Shown: in pieces, positions 7,312 through 10,801 of the stretch
How positions within the stretch are numbered: the first letter of the stretch is position 1
Layout: every line of letters begins with the position of its first letter
Source: Spirochaetaceae bacterium
GTDB lineage: Bacteria; Spirochaetota; Spirochaetia; SZUA-6; Fen-1364
Length of the DNA stretch: 10,801 bases
Direction of reading: 5' to 3'
Assembly (NCBI GenBank): GCA_003154555.1
Contig: PMDT01000383.1
Coordinates: 1 to 10,801, forward strand
Translations under genes and position numbers: made by a program
The notes under the pieces: model-generated
What the model saw: only the letters and a program-made list of their open reading frames with translations
Database searches by the model: none
What the model was told of the DNA's origin: nothing

Positions 7312-8025
7312 TCACACAGCAGTGACGTCGGGAAGGAGTCGACGGAACTCCTTCCTGACGACATCGTAGCATTCGCAGACCCGCTTCTCCAGGCCTGGTC
7401 GATCCAGCACGGTGATGTGGCCCCTGACATAGTGAATCAGGCCTGCGCTCTGCAGCCGCCCCGCGGCCTCGGTGACGCCTTCACGGCGCACGCCCAGCAT
7501 GTTGGCAATAAGCTCCTGCGTCATGACAAGCTCATTCGACTGCAGACGGTCGAGGCTGAGAAGCAGCCACCGGCAGAGCTGCTGATCCACGGAATGGTGC
7601 CGATTGCAGACCGCCGTCTGCGCCATCTGGGAGAGCAGCGCCAGGGTGTAGCGCAGCAGCAGATGCTGCAAAGCAGCGGCGCGGTTGAACTCCTGCTTGA
7701 GCAACTGCCCGTGGAGGCGGTAGGCATGGCCCGCGCTTTGCACGACGGCCCGGTTCAGCATCGTATCCCCACCCATGAAGAGCGCAATGCCCACGATTCC
7801 TTCGTTGCCCACCACTGCGATCTCGGCGGACGCGCCGTCCTCCAATTCGTAGAGCAGGGAAACGATGGCAGTCGTCGGGAAGTAGACGTGATTGAGCTGA
7901 TCCCCTGACTCATACAGGGCCTTCCCCAACGGCAGCTCGACCCGCTCCAGGTGGGGACGCAGGCGCTGGGTCGCGAGCTCAGGAAGGACAGCGAGAAGAT
8001 GGTTCTTTCGGCTGTCGGGCATCAT
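7312..8025 (-). CDS. Crp/Fnr-family transcriptional regulator
   Basis: A 237-residue DNA-binding regulator with an N-terminal cyclic-nucleotide-binding-like beta barrel (about 25-115), a long dimer helix (about 118-150) and a C-terminal winged helix (167-192: MTQELIANMLGVRREGVTEAAGRL as separate halves, then GLIHYVRGHITVLD). The barrel reads NEGIVGIALFMGG and NRAVVQS in place of the phosphate-binding cassette (GELAL..RSA), so cAMP binding is unlikely. There is no N-terminal cysteine cluster, so it is not a classical Fe-S Fnr. The signal is unknown. The frame extends to 8079, but GAGGAG (8033-8038) is 7 nt from ATG 8025, followed by a second ATG at 8022, and the homologous family begins near MPxSRxNHLL, so 8025 is preferred. 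It diverges from the kai operon and may control it and itself. Confidence 0.95.
   Translation of the reverse strand: MMPDSRKNHLLAVLPELATQRLRPHLERVELPLGKALYESGDQLNHVYFPTTAIVSLLYELEDGASAEIAVVGNEGIVGIALFMGGDTMLNRAVVQSAGHAYRLHGQLLKQEFNRAAALQHLLLRYTLALLSQMAQTAVCNRHHSVDQQLCRWLLLSLDRLQSNELVMTQELIANMLGVRREGVTEAAGRLQSAGLIHYVRGHITVLDRPGLEKRVCECYDVVRKEFRRLLPDVTAV
7326..7360 (+). terminator. Long hairpin between convergent genes, candidate terminator of the transporter mRNA
   Basis: The segment 7326-7339 pairs with 7347-7360 in a 14-bp stem with a 7-nt loop (7340-7346). The inner 9 bp (GGAAGGAGT/ACTCCTTCC) are perfect. Position 7330/7356 is a G-U pair only in plus-strand RNA and an A-C mismatch in minus RNA, so the structure favours the transporter transcript. 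It starts 23 nt after the transporter stop and lies inside the last codons of the Crp/Fnr gene. No U-run follows, so it may act as an RNA 3'-end stabiliser or a Rho-dependent end rather than a classical terminator. Confidence 0.5.
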
Positions 8026-8042
8026 CGGAGGGCTCCTCGTCT

Positions 8043-8059
8043 TCGACCATGCAGGTCGA
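8043..8059 (-). other. Small hairpin in the regulator leader
   Basis: TCGACC (8043-8048) and GGTCGA (8054-8059) form a perfect 6-bp stem with a 5-nt loop. It lies 4 nt upstream of the GAGGAG ribosome binding site of the Crp/Fnr gene. It could affect translation or mRNA stability; a role is not shown. Confidence 0.35.
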
Positions 8060-8077
8060 TGGCCAATCATTGCCGGC

Positions 8078-8097
8078 ATGTGGCTACCACCTCACAT
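8078..8097. promoter_or_regulatory. ATGTG-N10-CACAT palindrome, possible operator
   Basis: ATGTG (8078-8082) and CACAT (8093-8097) form a 20-bp palindrome with a 10-nt centre. The arms resemble Crp-type half-sites (TGTGA/TCACA), but the spacing is 2 nt longer than the Escherichia coli consensus. It overlaps the expected start point of the regulator promoter, a position suited to autorepression by the encoded Crp/Fnr protein. Confidence 0.4.
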
Positions 8098-8101
8098 AGA
8101 A

Positions 8102-8130
8102 ATAATACATCGGGCATGCAGGGCTTGGAA
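8102..8130 (-). promoter_or_regulatory. Candidate promoter of the Crp/Fnr gene
   Basis: On the minus strand, TATTAT (8107-8102) is a 5/6 match to the -10 box and lies in one of the few AT-rich patches of the window. TTCCAA (8130-8125) is a weak -35 match at the ideal 17-nt spacing. The expected start near 8095 leaves a leader of about 70 nt. Confidence 0.45.
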
Positions 8131-8151
8131 GTCGCGTGATCCATGAAAAAT

Positions 8152-8190
8152 CGTGTAGGAAATCTCACACGGGCGTGTAGAAAAAACACG
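8152..8190. promoter_or_regulatory. Cluster of CGTGT/ACACG half-sites upstream of kaiC
   Basis: CGTGTAG occurs at 8152-8158 and 8174-8180, 22 bp apart. Inverted ACACG arms occur at 8167-8171 and 8186-8190. They build two overlapping-style palindromes with centres of 10 and 7 nt. Read on the minus strand, the first also gives TGTGA-N6-CTACA, close to a Crp-type site. Their centres fall near -80 and -59 from the expected kai start, typical of an activator that contacts RNA polymerase. The adjacent Crp/Fnr protein is an obvious but unproven candidate. Confidence 0.45.
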
Positions 8191-8206
8191 ACAGCACCCT
8201 CCCCGC

Positions 8207-8234
8207 TTGACTTCACAACCACATGAAGTAGGAT
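8207..8234 (+). promoter_or_regulatory. Candidate sigma70 promoter of the kai operon
   Basis: TTGACT (8207-8212, 5/6 match) and TAGGAT (8229-8234, 4/6 match) are spaced by 16 nt. Transcription would begin near 8241, leaving a 20-nt leader with GAGGT (8250-8254) 6 nt from the ATG of kaiC. This is the best promoter match in the window. Confidence 0.55.
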
Positions 8235-8260
8235 AGCTCTGGCAGAAACGAGGTGGAGCG

Positions 8261-9961
8261 ATGACGAAAGTGCAATCCCCGCGAGTGAAGCTTCGCGGGA
8301 TACGGAAATGTCCCACGGGCATTCGCGGGCTGGACGAGATCACTGAAGGCGGGCTTCCGCGGGGGCGGGCAACCCTGGTGTGCGGGGGGCCGGGGTGCGG
8401 CAAAACTCTCCTGGCCACGGAGTTCATCGCGCGCGGGATCCTCGACTTCGGCGAGCCCGGCGTCTTTGTATCGTTCGAAGAGCCCATCGGGGATCTGACG
8501 GCGAACGTCGCCAGCCTGGGTATCGACCTGAGCGACCTCCGCAAACGCGGGCTTCTTGCAATGGACGAAGTGCGGGTCGAGAGGAGCGAGATCGAAGAGT
8601 CCGGAGAATATGACCTGGACGGACTTTTTATTCGTCTCGGGGGGCTTATCGACGAGGTCAAAGCGAAGCGCGTGGCGCTGGACACCATCGACGGTCTGTT
8701 CGACGGCCTGCCGAACGAGGCAATCCTCCGGGCAGAGCTTCGCAGGTTGTTCCGCTGGCTGAAGGCAAAAGGTGTCACGTCCATCGTCACCGCGGAGCAG
8801 GGCGACGGCGCGCTCACGCGTCACGGCCTGGAGGAATACGTGAGCGACTGCGTCATTCGGCTCGACCATCGGGTGAAGAGCCAGATCGCCACGCGGCGGC
8901 TCCGCGTCGTGAAGTACCGGGGCAGCCAGCACCGCACGAACGAGTATCCGACAATGATCAACAGCAAGGGCCTGAGCGTGCTGCCCATCACCTCCCTCGG
9001 CCTGAGTTATCCCGTCAGCAAGGCGCGCATCTCCACGGGCATCCGGAAGCTGGATTCCATGCTTGGCGGCAAGGGATACTACCTCGGGAGCAGCATCCTC
9101 GTGTCGGGGAGCGCGGGGACGGGCAAGACGAGCCTCGCCGCCGCGTTCGCCGACAGCGCGTGTCGCGCCGGCAGAAAGTGCCTTTACGTCTCCTTCGAGG
9201 AATCCCCGGAGCAGCTTCTTCGCAACATGGCGTCCATCGGCTTCGATCTCAAGCACTGGATCCCACGGGCACTGCTGCAGTTCAGAAGCCAGCGCGTGAC
9301 CCTGTACGGTCTGGAAAACCACCTCGCAAACCTTCACCAGTGGGTGGAGGAGTTTTCTCCTTCCACGGTGATCATGGATCCCATCACGAGCCTTGGCGGC
9401 GAGGGGCTGATTGACGAAGTGGAAGCGATGTTGACGCGCACCATCGATTATCTGAAAGGCCGCGGAATCACCGCGTTTTTCACCACCCTGTCCAAGAGCG
9501 CGCAGGCCGAAGGGAGCGAGGTGAGCATTTCCTCCCTGATCGATACCTGGCTGCATCTGCGGACATTCGAATCCGGGGGGGAGCGGAGCCGTGGGCTCGT
9601 CGTGATCAAGAGCCGGGGGATGGCGCATTCCAACCAGGTGCGGGAGTTCCTCCTCACGGACAAGGGCGTAACGCTGCGCGACCCTTACGTGGGGTCGGGG
9701 CAGGTTCTCATGGGCTCCTCCCGCGAGGTGCAGGAAGCACGGGACAGGGACGGGGCTGCTGAGGCGAAGCAGGGCTTCGAAAAGAACCAGGGTGAGATGG
9801 AGGGTGCTCGCCAGAGACTGGAGGCAGAAATAGCTGCCATGCGTCTCAGGCTGAAGAACCTGGGGGGAGAAATGAAAGCCGCCGATGACAGGGAACGACT
9901 CAGAGCGACCCGGCTGAGCCAGGAGCGCAGGCAGTTGCGGATTTCCAGGAAAGCGGACTGA
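8261..9961 (+). CDS. kaiC: KaiC-type double-domain ATPase/autokinase with extended C-terminal tail
   Basis: A 566-residue protein with two RecA-like KaiC domains. CI (about 15-245) has Walker A GGPGCGKT (42-49) and catalytic glutamates FEE (72-74). CII (about 253-475) has GSAGTGKT (283-290), FEE (312-314) and Walker B VIMDP (370-374). The phosphorylation loop aligns as EVSISSLIDT, giving Ser424-Ser425 where cyanobacterial KaiC has Ser431-Thr432. Cyanobacterial KaiC is about 519 residues; here about 90 extra residues (476-566) form a charged, Glu/Arg/Lys-rich helical tail, likely a coiled coil. A Ser-Ser site plus such a tail is known from the KaiA-independent Rhodobacter sphaeroides KaiC, whose tail drives dodecamer formation. 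It should hydrolyse ATP and autophosphorylate as a hexamer or dodecamer, with KaiB as partner. ATG 8261 has GAGGT 6 nt upstream. The kaiB gene follows after 6 nt. Confidence 0.97.
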   Translation: MTKVQSPRVKLRGIRKCPTGIRGLDEITEGGLPRGRATLVCGGPGCGKTLLATEFIARGILDFGEPGVFVSFEEPIGDLTANVASLGIDLSDLRKRGLLAMDEVRVERSEIEESGEYDLDGLFIRLGGLIDEVKAKRVALDTIDGLFDGLPNEAILRAELRRLFRWLKAKGVTSIVTAEQGDGALTRHGLEEYVSDCVIRLDHRVKSQIATRRLRVVKYRGSQHRTNEYPTMINSKGLSVLPITSLGLSYPVSKARISTGIRKLDSMLGGKGYYLGSSILVSGSAGTGKTSLAAAFADSACRAGRKCLYVSFEESPEQLLRNMASIGFDLKHWIPRALLQFRSQRVTLYGLENHLANLHQWVEEFSPSTVIMDPITSLGGEGLIDEVEAMLTRTIDYLKGRGITAFFTTLSKSAQAEGSEVSISSLIDTWLHLRTFESGGERSRGLVVIKSRGMAHSNQVREFLLTDKGVTLRDPYVGSGQVLMGSSREVQEARDRDGAAEAKQGFEKNQGEMEGARQRLEAEIAAMRLRLKNLGGEMKAADDRERLRATRLSQERRQLRISRKAD

Positions 9962-9967
9962 AAGCTT

Positions 9968-10306
9968 ATGGCGAGCGCAGGAACAAAGGGAAAAAGCAAA
10001 AAGGCAGCGAAACCGCGGGGGGCCTCGAAAAAAAGCGCATGGGACCTTCGACTCTACATTGCCGGTCGGACACCCCGGGCCGAGAGGGCGCTGAAAAACC
10101 TCGAGCGCATCTGCGCGGAGCACCTCGCCGGCCAGTACCGCGTGGTGGTGATAGACCTCCTGAAAATACCGCAGCTGGCCAAAGGAGATCAGATCGTCGC
10201 CGTTCCCACCCTCGTGCGGAACCTTCCCACGCCAATGCGCCGGATCATCGGGGACCTTTCAAACACCGAGCGGGTCCTCATCGGCCTCGATATCCGGGCC
10301 CGATGA
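9968..10306 (+). CDS. kaiB: KaiB-domain clock protein, first copy
   Basis: A 112-residue protein. Residues 25-111 are a thioredoxin-like KaiB domain: LRLYIAGRTPRAERAL (27-42), VVVIDLLKIPQLA (59-71), VPTLVRNLPTPMRRIIGDLS (79-98, read in parts) and VLIGLDI (103-109). These fit the cyanobacterial consensus closely, including the conserved PTL, LP.P and GDLS stretches. KaiB binds the CI ring of KaiC and in cyanobacteria changes fold to do so. The first 23 residues are an added basic tail with ten Lys/Arg, absent from ordinary KaiB of about 100 residues. ATG 9968 follows the kaiC stop by 6 nt. The best ribosome binding match, AGGAAAG (9947-9953), is rather far, so translation may depend on coupling to kaiC. 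It overlaps the next kaiB by 4 bp. Confidence 0.95.
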   Translation: MASAGTKGKSKKAAKPRGASKKSAWDLRLYIAGRTPRAERALKNLERICAEHLAGQYRVVVIDLLKIPQLAKGDQIVAVPTLVRNLPTPMRRIIGDLSNTERVLIGLDIRAR

Positions 10307-10665
10307 GCGCGAAAAAAGAGGGTGCGCCGGCAGGCAGGAAAGTGTCCAGGACTCACCTCCGCGGGACTGCCACTCGCGGAAAGCGCCGCCCCCGCTACGT
10401 CCTGAAGCTGTACGTCGCAGGGGTGAACCGAAAATCCACGGAGGCTATCAGGGCGATCACGGAGTTGTGCGATGAATACCTGAAGGGAAGGTACCAGCTT
10501 GCGATCATCGATATTTACCAGCAACCCACCCTGGCGCAGGGAGAGCAGATCATCGCGGCACCCACGCTCATCAGGAAGTTGCCATTGCCATTGAGAATGC
10601 TGGTCGGAGACATGACGGAGAGGGACAGAATCCTCGTGGGGCTCGACCTGAGGCCTCCGTCGTGA
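10303..10665 (+). CDS. kaiB: KaiB-domain clock protein, second copy
   Basis: A 120-residue KaiB homologue that differs clearly from its neighbour. The domain spans about 31-117: YVLKLYVAGVNRKS (32-45), AIIDIYQQPTLAQ (67-79), APTLIRKLPLPLRMLVGDMT (86-105, read in parts) and ILVGLDL (110-116). It departs from the consensus at NTPNS (here VNRKS) and RRIIGDLS (here RMLVGDMT). Like the first copy it has a basic N-terminal tail, about 30 residues with many Lys/Arg. ATG 10303 overlaps the previous stop as ATGA, and no good Shine-Dalgarno sequence is seen, so reinitiation is likely. A longer frame exists upstream to 10039, but it lies in another frame over the first kaiB and is discarded. The two copies could form mixed complexes or work at different KaiC states; this is inference. 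Confidence 0.95.
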   Translation: MSAKKEGAPAGRKVSRTHLRGTATRGKRRPRYVLKLYVAGVNRKSTEAIRAITELCDEYLKGRYQLAIIDIYQQPTLAQGEQIIAAPTLIRKLPLPLRMLVGDMTERDRILVGLDLRPPS

Positions 10666-10801
10666 GATCCCCCCCTCCCCGCCCGGGGCTCCCACGCCAG
10701 GTTGCGGAGCTCACCGCGCGCCTGCGCGAGGCGGAGGAGGCGCTCGCAGCGATTCGGGAGGGGGACGTCGATGCTGTCGTCGTCTCGGGAAGGCGCGGCA
10801 C
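10662..10801 (+). CDS. Probable PAS-type sensor kinase, N-terminal fragment
   Basis: Only 46 codons plus 2 nt are inside the window. GTG at 10662 overlaps the second kaiB stop as GTGA, and TGAGG (10649-10653) lies 8 nt upstream. After a Pro/Arg-rich opening, the chain has a helical segment VAELTARLREAEEALAAI followed by REGDVDAVVVSG. That helix plus the GDVDAVVV strand is how many PAS-domain sensor histidine kinases begin, and such kinases are common beside kaiC-kaiB-kaiB genes outside cyanobacteria. If so, it would be the output or input kinase of the Kai system. No kinase motif is visible here, so the call rests on a short pattern and on context. Confidence 0.55.
   Translation, partial: MRSPPPRPGLPRQVAELTARLREAEEALAAIREGDVDAVVVSGRRG

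Noticed and set aside
5820..7325. A 501-codon plus-strand frame over the YfcC transporter
   Set aside because: It is His/Arg/Gly/Pro-rich with no membrane segments, a typical out-of-frame shadow; the 5830 frame gives a clear transporter.
8213..10123. A 636-codon open frame on the minus strand opposite kaiC and the first kaiB
   Set aside because: It mirrors a strongly recognised KaiC on the other strand, has no recognisable domain, and long antisense frames are expected in GC-rich coding DNA.
10039..10302. Upstream extension of the second kaiB frame
   Set aside because: It overlaps the first kaiB in another frame, and the ATGA junction at 10303 gives a normal KaiB start.

Overview
The window is GC-rich (by eye above 60%), densely coded and bacterial. 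A Gram-negative cell is likely, because the first gene has a signal peptide followed by a beta-barrel-like chain. The lineage cannot be fixed from sequence alone. The barrel gene and the mix of UroD-like, Gfo/Idh and YfcC genes would suit a spirochaete or another non-cyanobacterial Gram-negative bacterium, but this is a weak inference. I saw no tRNA, rRNA, CRISPR array, insertion sequence or phage gene, and no gene-free stretch longer than about 240 bp.

Region 1 (1-4453, minus strand). A leftward run holds a Gfo/Idh/MocA oxidoreductase, an MFS transporter and a GNAT acetyltransferase. Each junction has a 4-bp stop/start overlap, so the three are very probably one translationally coupled operon. 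About 190 bp further on, an exported outer-membrane-type protein starts in the same direction and runs off the window edge. It has its own leader, with an 8-bp inverted repeat and a directly repeated heptamer.

Region 2 (4454-7302). A 149-bp divergent control region separates the leftward operon from a rightward pair. The pair is a UroD-superfamily protein without the usual H-x-C metal site and a YfcC-family membrane transporter that starts directly after its stop codon. Together the two operons look like a small catabolic or uptake module (two transporters, a sugar-type dehydrogenase, a UroD-like enzyme, an acetyltransferase). No substrate can be named from the sequence. The oxidoreductase may be made from a leaderless mRNA.

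Region 3 (7312-8025, minus). A Crp/Fnr-type regulator converges on the transporter. A 14-bp hairpin sits in the overlap of the two transcript ends.

Region 4 (8026-10801, plus). Divergent from the regulator is a clock-type operon: a double-domain KaiC ATPase, two different KaiB proteins with basic N-terminal tails, and the first 46 codons of what looks like a PAS-type sensor kinase. No kaiA is seen. The KaiC has a Ser-Ser pair at the phosphorylation site and a helical, charged C-terminal tail of about 90 residues. These two traits match the KaiA-independent Rhodobacter-type (KaiC2-like) timer. The 235-bp region between the regulator and kaiC contains one promoter-like sequence in each direction and a cluster of CGTGT/ACACG and ATGTG/CACAT palindromic half-sites. 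This suggests that the Kai operon and the regulator are controlled together. This locus is the most interesting part of the window.
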